A stretch of DNA of 37,822 nt, taken from Dehalococcoidia bacterium. Its GTDB lineage: Bacteria; Chloroflexota; Dehalococcoidia; Dehalococcoidales; Fen-1064. This document shows positions 17,028-24,708 of the stretch, one piece after another; position 1 is the stretch's first letter; the number at the start of each line of letters is the position of its first letter. A model generated the notes under the pieces. The model saw nothing but the letters and a program-made list of their open reading frames with translations. It was not told where the DNA came from and did no database searches. The position numbers and the translations under genes were made by a program. The DNA lies in contig DUFD01000036.1 in assembly GCA_011171075.1 (NCBI GenBank), positions 1-37,822 on the forward strand, given 5' to 3'.

Positions 17028-18042
17028 TATCTACACTCTCAGGCGGCTGCGGGGCAGTTAGCGATTGAGCCTGTGCTCTTCTCCTCATATAGTAGGTGAC
17101 TAGAACAATAATCACCACAACCGCACTAGCCCCAATGATGATGAATGGCAGGCTGCTATCGCCGGCTAAACTCGAGAGGTGGATATCCACAGTATCACCC
17201 CGCTCCAGACCATCTACCGTAAAATGTATGAACTTCTCTCCGGTCTCAGTAACTATTGGCCCGGCCGGGTTTAATCTGGTACTGGCAACTTCAATATCCT
17301 CTCCCTGAACCATAATATGTAGCGCATCGGTGGGATAATCCGCGAATAACTCAATAACCAGGTCACCAGAAGCAGGACTTTCAAACCTGTAAGAGAAAAC
17401 AATTTCCCTCTCACCCGGAGGAAATATCAGAGTGTTGCTCACAGTGTCATCATCGACCATGAAGTAATCTGCTACGAATTCTTCCGGTACCTCAAATTCG
17501 AGTGCTCCCTCTGGTAATGTGAAGACCAGCACCCCCTGTGTCCCCTCGAAATTTGTATCTTCCGAGCCCACATAGGTCCTGTCGCCATCATTAAGCAACC
17601 ACATTACCTGCGCCACCGAGAAATAGCCATCCTCGGCATAAAGTACAATATGACAAAGGTTAACCCTTATCGCCTGGTCACTGGTAGTCGTATCACAGAC
17701 CGGTACCTCGATAGATTTTTCTGTCTCCTCGTCCCCGAACTCAATCGGGTAGTAATAATCAATCTGCATATAGCAGACCCTCACCAGATAGCTCTGCTCT
17801 ACCGAGATATCCGCGAAACGGAATTTGCCTTCTCCATCTGTTTCGCTGGTCTGTATCTCTCTTGCTCCGTCTTCAATCCAGGCAATCAGAGCAACCTCAA
17901 GTCCGGCGACACTACCCCCGCCCTCGGTCTCATTGACCACCTGCCCCTCAATCACGCCTTGCTTTGAGTCCTGAGCACTGAGGTTACCCGGTAGTCCTAT
18001 GGCAAGGATAATCGCCAGTATGTATATCAGCTTCCGCATCAT
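17014..18042 (-). CDS. Exported, membrane-anchored protein with carboxypeptidase-regulatory-like beta domain, inside the ccm operon
   Basis: 342 residues. An N-terminal signal peptide (IYILAIILAIGLPGNLSAQ) is followed by a carboxypeptidase-regulatory-like domain near 30-105 (IEGQVVNE...GEGKFRFADI), a second beta-rich region, and a C-terminal helix at about 303-322 followed by RRR and a short tail. The start overlaps the ccmF stop by 4 bases and the end overlaps ccmA by 8 to 14 bases, so it is translationally embedded in the ccm operon. It is not a known Ccm component. It could present apocytochrome or substitute for the missing CcmG/CcmH/CcmI functions, but I see no CxxC thiol motif. Confidence 0.75.
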   Translation of the reverse strand: MMRKLIYILAIILAIGLPGNLSAQDSKQGVIEGQVVNETEGGGSVAGLEVALIAWIEDGAREIQTSETDGEGKFRFADISVEQSYLVRVCYMQIDYYYPIEFGDEETEKSIEVPVCDTTTSDQAIRVNLCHIVLYAEDGYFSVAQVMWLLNDGDRTYVGSEDTNFEGTQGVLVFTLPEGALEFEVPEEFVADYFMVDDDTVSNTLIFPPGEREIVFSYRFESPASGDLVIELFADYPTDALHIMVQGEDIEVASTRLNPAGPIVTETGEKFIHFTVDGLERGDTVDIHLSSLAGDSSLPFIIIGASAVVVIIVLVTYYMRRRAQAQSLTAPQPPESVDIDNG

Positions 18043-20009
18043 CTGTCCTTATACTGCGAATCACGTCTTTCCTGGTGCGAAAAAGCAACAACGCCACCTA
18101 TCAATAGAAGTCCGCCCCCCACCCATATCCAGACAACCAGAGGATTTATCATAGCCCTGATTGTAACCGATTTGTTCTGCTGGTCAAAGCTGGTCCATAC
18201 CAGAGAAACGAACACGTCCTCGGCTGGCGTAGTGCGAACAGCTACCTCGGCGAAGGTATCCATATAGCTGAACCAGTAATTATTCTCCGGGTATAAATTA
18301 CCGATATGGCGACCCTGCCTGCTCATGGATACTGTGGCGACAGCACTCACCTTCGTCTGGCTTCCTTTTAATATCAGTTCGTCATAGGCTAAATCATACT
18401 CCCCAACCTTCATCGACTGACCGACATCCAGACTTACCATGTTCTCCGCACTGTAAAAGGACGAGGCTATGATGCCAAGGGTTATCAAAATGATGCCAAT
18501 GTGTACCAGGAAACCACCGTACCTGGGACGATTACTATTGAGCATGGCTAACGATGCCCGGAGGTAGTTTTCCTTACGATCCTGGTGCCGTGCCTTCGCT
18601 CGTCGGAACCATTCAAGCAAGATGGTAAAAACGGGGAAGGAGCAAACTGCCGCCGAGATAAGATACCATTTACCGCCACCGACAATTAGGATGATTACCA
18701 CGACAAGCAGCGTGGCCAGTAGACTGAAAACGAAATTGCTCCTTACGGATTGCCATGAGGTCTTTGCCCAGCCTAATAGAGGACAGACCCCCATAAAAAA
18801 CACCAGCAAGAGCATAATCGGTCCGGCTACCCGGTCGAAGAAGCTGCGGTCGATAGCTATCTGTGTACCGCCGAACAGCTCAACTACCCGCGGAAGTACT
18901 GTTCCAAAAAGGATAACCGCCGTCAGCAGTACCAGAATGATATTGGTAACCTCAGACGCCCCTTCTCTGGAGATGAGTGTAAAAGACCTCTCGTCCTTCT
19001 GGAAGTCTTTACGACGCATGTAAAGCAGTCCCAGAGAGCCAGCCAGCGTAACCAGTATTACCGCCAGTATATAGGGCGGGAAATGCGAACCATAGAAACC
19101 GTGCAGTGGAGACTCAATACCGCCGTGCGTAATGAATGGAATGAGCAGAGTGAATTCAAAAGTTAAGATAGCCAGCACCAGGCTCCATCTCTGCAGATGA
19201 TTCCTCTGCCTCTGGACAGAGATTGAGTGAACGAAGGCTGTTATTAATAACCACGGCATCAGGCCGGCATTTTCGACAGGGTCCCATGCCCAGTAACCTC
19301 CCCAACCCAGCTCATTATAGGACCACCACATCCCTATCAGGTTACCCAGTCCCAGCGTGCACCAGCCAAAAAGTGCCCAACGCCTGACCCACCTTACACA
19401 CTGAGCACCGGGGGTATGGGTGATGAGCGCCGCTATTACTATGGCGAAAACAACGGACACTGCGGCAAAGGAAAGATAGAGCATCGGTGGGTGTATCAGC
19501 ATGGCGACATTCTGAAGGAGTGGATTCAGACCAACTCCTTCGGCAACCGGAGCCGGGTTTTTCTCGAAGACGTTCACCACGAAGGTCACCATCGCCAGGA
19601 AAAACAACTGTATGGCTGCCAGGACACAGAGCATGCAAGGCAAGATTGAATTATCGTATTCGTGTTTTCGGGAAGCTATCAAGGCAGAGAAAAGTGAAAT
19701 CAGCCATCCCCAGAGCAATACCGAGCCACCTTTATCGGCATACAGAGCGCTTAATGCATAAGCAGCAGGCAAGCTGCTGTCAACGTGCTCGGATACAATC
19801 TTAAGGCTGTAGTCTCTGGTAAGAAAGGCAAATACAGCCGTAGCCAGGGCCAGACTGTAAAGGACGGCAATACTGATAACAGAAATCCGGGTAATTGAGA
19901 TGAACCGGCGAGAGCCTGTACGAGCACCTATCCCCGCGACCACCGCCGATACGAGTGCCGCCAGAAATGCCAGTATTATAGCGCCCTGCCCTATCTCTGC
20001 TGTACCCAA
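18039..20009 (-). CDS. ccmF: Cytochrome c heme lyase subunit CcmF
   Basis: 656 residues from a TTG start, the first possible start after the ccmE stop. It has many membrane helices and the heme-binding WWD motif WGGYWAWDPVENAGLMPWLL, plus conserved His residues (IHPPMLYLSF; LLIPFITHGG). CcmF joins heme from CcmE to apocytochrome CxxCH cysteines in the periplasm-like space. This matches the presence of an 11-heme cytochrome gene next to the operon. Confidence 0.92.
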   Translation of the reverse strand: MGTAEIGQGAIILAFLAALVSAVVAGIGARTGSRRFISITRISVISIAVLYSLALATAVFAFLTRDYSLKIVSEHVDSSLPAAYALSALYADKGGSVLLWGWLISLFSALIASRKHEYDNSILPCMLCVLAAIQLFFLAMVTFVVNVFEKNPAPVAEGVGLNPLLQNVAMLIHPPMLYLSFAAVSVVFAIVIAALITHTPGAQCVRWVRRWALFGWCTLGLGNLIGMWWSYNELGWGGYWAWDPVENAGLMPWLLITAFVHSISVQRQRNHLQRWSLVLAILTFEFTLLIPFITHGGIESPLHGFYGSHFPPYILAVILVTLAGSLGLLYMRRKDFQKDERSFTLISREGASEVTNIILVLLTAVILFGTVLPRVVELFGGTQIAIDRSFFDRVAGPIMLLLVFFMGVCPLLGWAKTSWQSVRSNFVFSLLATLLVVVIILIVGGGKWYLISAAVCSFPVFTILLEWFRRAKARHQDRKENYLRASLAMLNSNRPRYGGFLVHIGIILITLGIIASSFYSAENMVSLDVGQSMKVGEYDLAYDELILKGSQTKVSAVATVSMSRQGRHIGNLYPENNYWFSYMDTFAEVAVRTTPAEDVFVSLVWTSFDQQNKSVTIRAMINPLVVWIWVGGGLLLIGGVVAFSHQERRDSQYKDR

Positions 20010-20012
20010 TAA

Positions 20013-20396
20013 TCACTCTTGTGGTTCATATTTTGACGGACATTTCAGAATGATTGTGCTCGCCTGAAATGTATTATCTGAGCGATACTCACCCTCCACG
20101 AGAACATTGGAATCCTCCTTGAGACCGCTGGGCCGGGCACCTTCATATACAACCAGCAGGTCCTCACCACCCTCGGTAATGACAAAATCCAGCTTAAGAG
20201 TATCGGCATCCCATTCTATAGAGTTATCAACCACCTTGCCAGCCACCCGGACCCGTTCCCCGTATAACTCGCTACCTCTATCCAGGAGTTCACTCACCGT
20301 CAGGTAGTAGCTGACCGCACTACCAAGGCTAGCGTATACCAGAAGACCGACTGCCACGGCAAGGATACCCCCCCCAACGAAATATCTTTTCCTCAT
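20013..20396 (-). CDS. ccmE: Heme chaperone CcmE, Cys (CxxxY) type
   Basis: The ATG at 20396 is preferred because the probable promoter (20426-20455) places the transcript start near 20419, downstream of the alternative ATG at 20423. About 127 residues: an N-terminal anchor helix, then the OB-fold with VRVAGKVVDNSIEWD, DFVITEGG, VVYEGARPSGLKEDSNVLVEG. The end is TIILKCPSKYEPQE. The heme-attachment site is therefore C-x3-Y instead of the usual H-x3-Y. Cys-type CcmE is known from archaea and Desulfovibrio, in systems that lack CcmH. Confidence 0.88.
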   Translation of the reverse strand: MRKRYFVGGGILAVAVGLLVYASLGSAVSYYLTVSELLDRGSELYGERVRVAGKVVDNSIEWDADTLKLDFVITEGGEDLLVVYEGARPSGLKEDSNVLVEGEYRSDNTFQASTIILKCPSKYEPQE

Positions 20397-20425
20397 GCCT
20401 CTGCCTGCTCCGTTACCCTGCATCC

Positions 20426-20455
20426 AGTCTACTACCACTTGGAATATAGTGTCAA
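20426..20455 (-). promoter_or_regulatory. Promoter for the ccmE operon
   Basis: On the minus strand, TTGACA (20455-20450), an 18-nt spacer and TAGACT (20431-20426) match the sigma-70 consensus in 6/6 and 4/6 positions. It gives a leader of roughly 23 nt before ATG 20396. The CstR-like site at 20500-20516 lies about 45 bp upstream. Confidence 0.5.
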
Positions 20456-20499
20456 AGCTCAGGGGTGCTGGTTAAAAGGGATGAGGAATAAATCATACC

Positions 20500-20516
20500 A
20501 AACCCCGATAGGGTAT
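20500..20516. promoter_or_regulatory. CsoR/CstR-like operator upstream of the rhodanese gene
   Basis: AAACCCCGATAGGGTAT has the half-sites ACCC and GGGTAT separated by 5 bp, the same layout as the site at 24617-24633. It abuts a -35-like TTGACT (20516-20521), with a TAACAT -10 at 20540-20545. A repressor here would block the rhodanese operon. It lies in the divergent region shared with ccmE. Confidence 0.55.
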
Positions 20517-20701
20517 TGACTCACTTAGCCGTTGAGTGGTAACATGTTTACTTGGGTGACAGCGTATCGAATTATGCTCAGTGAACACCGTAAGGCAAAC
20601 ACTTCACAACCATTGGCATGCATTGGCAATGAATATGTATGCCTATTTTTATGCCAGTGTTAAAATAAACTGATGTACAACCGGCAAAGGAGGAATACTG
20701 G

Positions 20702-21688
20702 ATGCGTATCAAAGATTGGCTGAGAATCCTGTTGGTTTTCAGTGTGGTTCTATTGCTGTTTACCATGCCAATGCTTACCGCCTGTGGTGGCGGAGACGGG
20801 GAACAGGAGGAGGAAGAAGAAGAGGAAGAAGAAGAGGAAGCGTCAGAATTCGAAATAATCATGGAGGCCATTGAAGACTATCTGGCCGACAAGGCTGGTA
20901 ACATGAGCGCCTCCGATTTACATGTGCGGATTGCCGAAGATGACGCACCTTACATTGTCAGCATACGCAGCGCGGCTGATTATGCCGCAGGCCATATCCC
21001 GGGAGCGGTTAACATGACATTTGGCCAGTTGACCACACTCTCCGATGACGAGGAGATTCTGGTCTATTGCTACACCGGCCAGTCAGGCTCGTTTGCGGCT
21101 GCCATGCTCGGTGTCCTCGAATATGACGTCACGAACCTGCTTCACGGCATGTGTGCCTGGTCGACCGACCCGGCAGTTACCGGGACTGGCTGCTTCAATG
21201 CCAGTAGAGACCAGGGCGACTACGCTGTCGAAACTACCGCCAACACCGTTACCACAAGTTATGATTACCCCGAACTGGACAATACTACTTCAAGTGATGA
21301 GGACACAATCATTGAGGCTGCCGCAGCAACCGTTTCGCCAAGCTACATCACGGCGGCGGACCTTAACCTGAAGATTGCCGAAGAAGAGGACATGACTATA
21401 ATCAGTTGTCGCAGCGCAGCCGATTACGCCGCTGGTCATATCCCCGGTGCTATCAACATCGGCATAGACAGTCTGCTGGACAATCTTGACAAGATAGACC
21501 CCGACGCGCCGGTCTACGTGTACTGCTATACCGGACATACCGCTGGCCAGGCAGCCGCCCTGCTCCAGATGCTTGGGTACGACGCCTACAGCCTGAAGTT
21601 CGGTATGTGTTCGTGGACTTCGGACCCGGCGGTTCATATGAATAAATGCTTCAACGCCAGTACAGTCACGGGTTACGACGTAGAGTAG
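20702..21688 (+). CDS. Tandem-rhodanese lipoprotein with poly-Glu linker
   Basis: 328 residues, ATG with AAAGGAGG. The lipoprotein signal ends in LTAC with lipid-anchored Cys28. A linker contains 11 consecutive Glu (36-46). Two rhodanese domains follow, each with AADYAAGHIPGA and an active loop: CYTGQSG with Cys123 and CYTGHTA with Cys275. Each domain ends with a similar MC(A/S)W(S/T)(S/T)DPAV...CFNAS segment, so the pair is an internal duplication. Rhodaneses carry sulfane sulfur as a Cys persulfide. On the outer face of the membrane it would handle thiosulfate, polysulfide or persulfide. A CstR-like site precedes it. Confidence 0.9.
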   Translation: MRIKDWLRILLVFSVVLLLFTMPMLTACGGGDGEQEEEEEEEEEEEASEFEIIMEAIEDYLADKAGNMSASDLHVRIAEDDAPYIVSIRSAADYAAGHIPGAVNMTFGQLTTLSDDEEILVYCYTGQSGSFAAAMLGVLEYDVTNLLHGMCAWSTDPAVTGTGCFNASRDQGDYAVETTANTVTTSYDYPELDNTTSSDEDTIIEAAAATVSPSYITAADLNLKIAEEEDMTIISCRSAADYAAGHIPGAINIGIDSLLDNLDKIDPDAPVYVYCYTGHTAGQAAALLQMLGYDAYSLKFGMCSWTSDPAVHMNKCFNASTVTGYDVE

Positions 21689-21695
21689 AGAAAAT

Positions 21696-21730
21696 AGCCA
21701 CCTTGAGGAGATATACTCCTCAAGGTGGCT
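21696..21730. repeat. Perfect 15-bp stem-loop between the rhodanese and cytochrome genes
   Basis: AGCCACCTTGAGGAG and CTCCTCAAGGTGGCT flank a 5-base ATATA loop. The + strand has no T-tract after it, while the minus strand would have ATTTTC. In the rhodanese-cytochrome mRNA it would form a very stable hairpin that could partly terminate transcription or protect the upstream message from decay. Confidence 0.7.
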
Positions 21731-21808
21731 CCTTCCCGAGAAAGACGGAAGGGACTCAGGGATGTTGCCATCAGGGGTATCGATAAGGATGGAGTTTTGG
21801 AGTAGCAG

Positions 21809-23104
21809 ATGAAGCGCGTATCGTTTGCCGTCGTTGGCCTTGCCTTGCTCGCTGCGCTCGTATTATCGGGCTGCGCTGTCTCTCCCGGGCCACCGGCAGG
21901 TGAGGAGGTAAGCACCTGTGTTACCTGTCACAGCGACAAAGACCTTCTCCAGGAAACGGCTTCGGTTGTAGAGGAGGAGGTATCCGAAGCAACCTCCGGC
22001 GAAGGCTGAGGGGGTGAGTTGCCTCCGTTGGAGGAATGGGAAAAGGTCTACCTGAAGAATACCAGCTTCTTAGAAGATGCTCATGGCAAGGTTGGCTGTG
22101 TAATTTGTCACGGCGGTGACAGCAGTGCTGGAGAGAAAGACGATGCTCACGTCGGGATAATAGCCGACCCATCCGAAGAGAGCTGCGCCATCTGCCATAG
22201 TGAGATTACGCTCCTCCATGAGACCAGCCTGCACGCCACTCTCAGCGGTTTTATGAGCAAGCTCGAAGCCCGGGGCGGTGACCTCAGTGAAGGTTCAGCC
22301 CTTGATGAGGCTTTTAACAATCACTGCCAGCAGTGCCACACTACATGCGGCCAGTGTCATATCAGCCGACCGGACGAACTGGGTGGTGGACTGATATCAA
22401 GCCATGTTATTAAGGCGACCCCATCGATGCAATACAACTGCGTTGCCTGCCACGGTGCCCGGGTCGGCGACGAGTACCTGGGGAATAATACCGGCATCCC
22501 GGCCGATGTTCACTGGACACAGGAAACGATGACATGTGCCAGATGCCACGGGCAGGAACTCCACGGCACGGGAGAGATTGCCAGCGACCGGTACAGCAAC
22601 ACAGTATCAGTTAAGTGTGAGGACTGCCACGCGGATGTCCTGACGGATACGGCTGGTAACCCGCAGCATGAGCAGCACATCGGTGATCTCCAGTGTCAGG
22701 TATGTCACTCCGTAGCCTACAAGAACTGCTATGGTTGCCATGTGGCCCTCGATGAGGAAGGTTTACCCTGCCGCACCAGTGAGCCCTCGCAGTTACAGTT
22801 CGAGATAGGCTACAACCCGATACAGTCAGCGGATAGACCTTATAAATATGTTGTACTACGACATGTCCCAACGTGTGCCGGGACCTGCGACTACTACGGG
22901 TCAAATCTCATGCCCGATTTTGACACCGTATCAACTTGGAAATACGCCACACCACACAACATCCAGTTACACACACCACAGAACGAGAGCTGTAATTCCT
23001 GCCACGGCAATGAGGACCTGTTCCTTACCGAGGATGATATTCTAGCCGAGGAAAGGGAAGCAAACCGGGGGGTTATAGTAATAGACATCCCAGACCCCCA
23101 GTAA
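21809..23104 (+). CDS. Eleven-heme c-type cytochrome lipoprotein with in-frame TGA at codon 67 (candidate selenoprotein)
   Basis: The frame from ATG 21809 (GGAG upstream) runs 431 codons to TAA 23102-23104, with one in-frame TGA at 22007-22009 and no frameshift. The first 66 residues give a lipoprotein signal (LVLSGC, Cys22) and one heme site (CVTCH). The part after TGA has ten more CxxCH motifs: CVICH, CAICH, CQQCH, CGQCH, CVACH, CARCH, CEDCH, CQVCH, CYGCH, CNSCH. The downstream part has no signal peptide of its own, so it could not be exported or receive heme if translated separately. The TGA is followed by a CCTCC-GTT-GGAGG hairpin (22022-22034). I read TGA as selenocysteine (GEG-U-GGE); a disabling mutation or reinitiation at TTG 22019 are the alternatives. 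Role: electron transfer outside the cytoplasmic membrane. Confidence 0.75.
22007..22034 (+). promoter_or_regulatory. Candidate bacterial SECIS element in the cytochrome gene
   Basis: TGA (22007-22009) is followed by stem CCTCC (22022-22026), loop GTT (22027-22029) and stem GGAGG (22030-22034). The loop starts with G and lies 17 nt after the TGA, within the 16-37 nt window described for bacterial SECIS. The stem is short (5 bp), so the match is permissive. Confidence 0.5.
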
Positions 23105-23138
23105 CTGACGATAGTAGACCGAATATCGGGGAGCTGAT

Positions 23139-23984
23139 ATGGAACTAGGGCGCAGAAACTTCTTAAAGGCATCCGCCGGAGCGGCAGCAGGACTTATCCT
23201 GTTCAGAAGCACGAAATTTGGTAATGTGGCAAAGGCTGCTCCCGCTGAGTCGGACCGTGCCATGCTGGTAGACGTTACAAAATGCATTGGCTGCTGGTGG
23301 TGCTATGCTGCCTGCAAGAACTATAACAACAATCCGGAGACCTCCAGGCCTATCTCCGAAGAGCCGCCCGAGCTGGAAGCAGACTGCTGGTCCACCCTGT
23401 TCCCCCTGAAAAAGGGCGATGAATGGAGCCATAGAAAACATGCCTGCATGCACTGCACCGAGGCCAGCTGCGAAGAAGTATGCCCCACGGGAGCCATCTC
23501 ACACCAGGGAGAGATTGTAGTCATTGACCAGGAGTGGTGTATTGGCTGCGGTTATTGTGTCCAGGCCTGTCCTTTCGGCGTTCCCCATAAAGACGAACAT
23601 CTGGGAACTGCCCGTAAGTGTACCTTCTGCATCGACCGGATAAATAATGACCAGATACCCGCCTGTGCTGATGCCTGCCCAACCGGCGCAATTCAATATG
23701 GCAGGCGAGGCGACCTGCTTGAGGTAGCCGAAACGCAGGTTCAAGCCCTGAAAGATGCCGGGACTCTCACAGCTAATCTTTACGGTAAAAACGAACTAGG
23801 TGGTCTGCATGTCCTCTACGTGCTCGATGATAGCCCTTCCGTCTACGGGCTCCCTGAGGAACCGAAGTTGGCGACTGCAAAGGTCCCCTTCCAGTGGCTC
23901 AGCGGTATTCTCATGGGTGGCCTGGTTGCCGTCGTGCCGTTCTGGTTCATCTTCAAGCGGAAGAAGAAGATAGAGGCAGAGTAG
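23139..23984 (+). CDS. Tat-exported 4x[4Fe-4S] ferredoxin subunit with C-terminal membrane anchor
   Basis: 281 residues, ATG with GGGGAG. A twin-arginine signal (GRRNFLKA, RR at 5-6) precedes four Cys clusters typical of HybA/FdnH/NrfC proteins: CIGCWWCYAAC, CMHCTEASCEEVCP, CIGCGYCVQACP, and CTFC with CADACP. A single helix near 248-268 followed by KRKKK anchors the C-terminus. Such subunits wire a periplasmic catalytic or cytochrome partner to a membrane quinone site, but no NrfD/HybB-like membrane subunit or molybdopterin subunit is encoded here. The adjacent multiheme cytochrome is the likely partner. Confidence 0.9.
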   Translation: MELGRRNFLKASAGAAAGLILFRSTKFGNVAKAAPAESDRAMLVDVTKCIGCWWCYAACKNYNNNPETSRPISEEPPELEADCWSTLFPLKKGDEWSHRKHACMHCTEASCEEVCPTGAISHQGEIVVIDQEWCIGCGYCVQACPFGVPHKDEHLGTARKCTFCIDRINNDQIPACADACPTGAIQYGRRGDLLEVAETQVQALKDAGTLTANLYGKNELGGLHVLYVLDDSPSVYGLPEEPKLATAKVPFQWLSGILMGGLVAVVPFWFIFKRKKKIEAE

Positions 23985-24146
23985 CAGGCTCAATAGAAGT
24001 AGGTATTCCCTCGTTTTCAGGTGCGGCAGGTTCCAGTTAAAGGCTGCCCACGCTTTTATGCTCTGAGACTAATAATGCAAGTTGAGGGTATGTTAGTATT
24101 CCTGGTCAAACGAACATTGAATCGAAGTTTGTTATTCCTTCAGGAC

Positions 24147-24437
24147 CTATTTAGCATCGCCAACCCGCACCCTGCCCCAGATAGCTACGACACGCGCTAG
24201 CGATTCAACCGCAGATTCTTCAGAATCCCAATCTTTGCGTAAACAAATATCCATGTAGTTAGTCAGTATCAGCTGGCCTACACTTTCAACAGCTGAACGA
24301 ATTGCTGCCAGCTGAGTAACCAGACTTTCACATTCTCTATCATTAATGAGCATCTTCTGGATACCCCGTACCTGTCCCTCAATCCTCTTCAGCCGCTTTA
24401 GTATAACTTCCTTTGGCACCTTTGTTTCTGTAGCCAT
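24147..24437 (-). CDS. CsoR-family repressor, CstR-like (Cys-Tyr-Cys)
   Basis: 96 residues, all-helical, with the family opening LKRLKRIEGQVRGIQKML and the central AAIRSAVESVG. The ligand positions of copper CsoR are Cys36, His61 and Cys65. Here Cys36 and Cys65 are present but residue 61 is Tyr. Loss of the His with retention of both Cys is the pattern of CstR, which senses persulfide/polysulfide and controls rhodanese genes. The nearby tandem rhodanese and the matching 17-bp operator-like sites at 20500 and 24617 support a sulfur-sensing rather than copper-sensing role. It is transcribed away from the site at 24617. Confidence 0.85.
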   Translation of the reverse strand: MATETKVPKEVILKRLKRIEGQVRGIQKMLINDRECESLVTQLAAIRSAVESVGQLILTNYMDICLRKDWDSEESAVESLARVVAIWGRVRVGDAK

Positions 24438-24587
24438 TAATATGCCCTGCCTGTCTTTATATTGTTTATGCTAACAACTACAGTATAACTAAAAACAACG
24501 CAGATTACCATAACGAGTACCCACGATTTAGAAACTTATATACATTACGACTACCCAGCTGTAGCCAGGATAATAGTAATTTTGGGC

Positions 24588-24616
24588 TTGACAAAGAGGC
24601 AGTTGTGTGATATACA
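24588..24616 (+). promoter_or_regulatory. Strong sigma-70-type promoter of an orphan short transcription unit
   Basis: TTGACA (24588-24593), a 17-nt spacer and TATACA (24611-24616). The predicted start near 24623 lies inside the operator 24617-24633. No protein gene follows; the unit runs into a terminator at 24670-24708. Confidence 0.65.
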
Positions 24617-24633
24617 ATACCCTAGTAGGGTAT
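24617..24633. promoter_or_regulatory. CsoR/CstR-like operator at the orphan promoter
   Basis: ATACCCTAGTAGGGTAT is a near-perfect palindrome with C-tract/G-tract half-sites of the CsoR/CstR type. It sits directly downstream of the -10, the classic position for repression, and lies 180 bp from the CstR-like gene. Confidence 0.65.
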
Positions 24634-24708
24634 ATCGCCTTCGGTTCGGGTATCTCAATACCCTTTGAAATTGCCCGGCTCAATAGAGGGCCGGGTAATT
24701 TTTCTTTT
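24623..24708 (+). ncRNA. Candidate short terminated RNA or attenuator leader
   Basis: Promoter, operator and terminator define a transcript of about 85 nt with no clear ORF. It contains a GGGTAT-CTCA-ATACCC hairpin (24648-24663). The GGGTAT at 24628-24633 could pair with the same ATACCC, giving two exclusive folds. It may be a regulatory RNA, or the leader of a gene that was lost when the neighbouring element integrated and decayed. Confidence 0.35.
24670..24708 (+). terminator. Rho-independent terminator
   Basis: A GC-rich stem (ATTGCCCGGCTC / GAGGGCCGGGTAAT, one G-U pair and one bulge) with an AATA loop is followed by TTTTCTTTTT. It ends the orphan unit started at 24588. Confidence 0.75.

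Noticed and set aside
22019-23104. A separate cytosolic ten-heme protein starting at TTG 22019
   Set aside because: It has an AGGGGGTGAG site but no signal peptide, so CxxCH heme attachment would be impossible. It is in the same frame as the lipoprotein gene, separated only by TGA.
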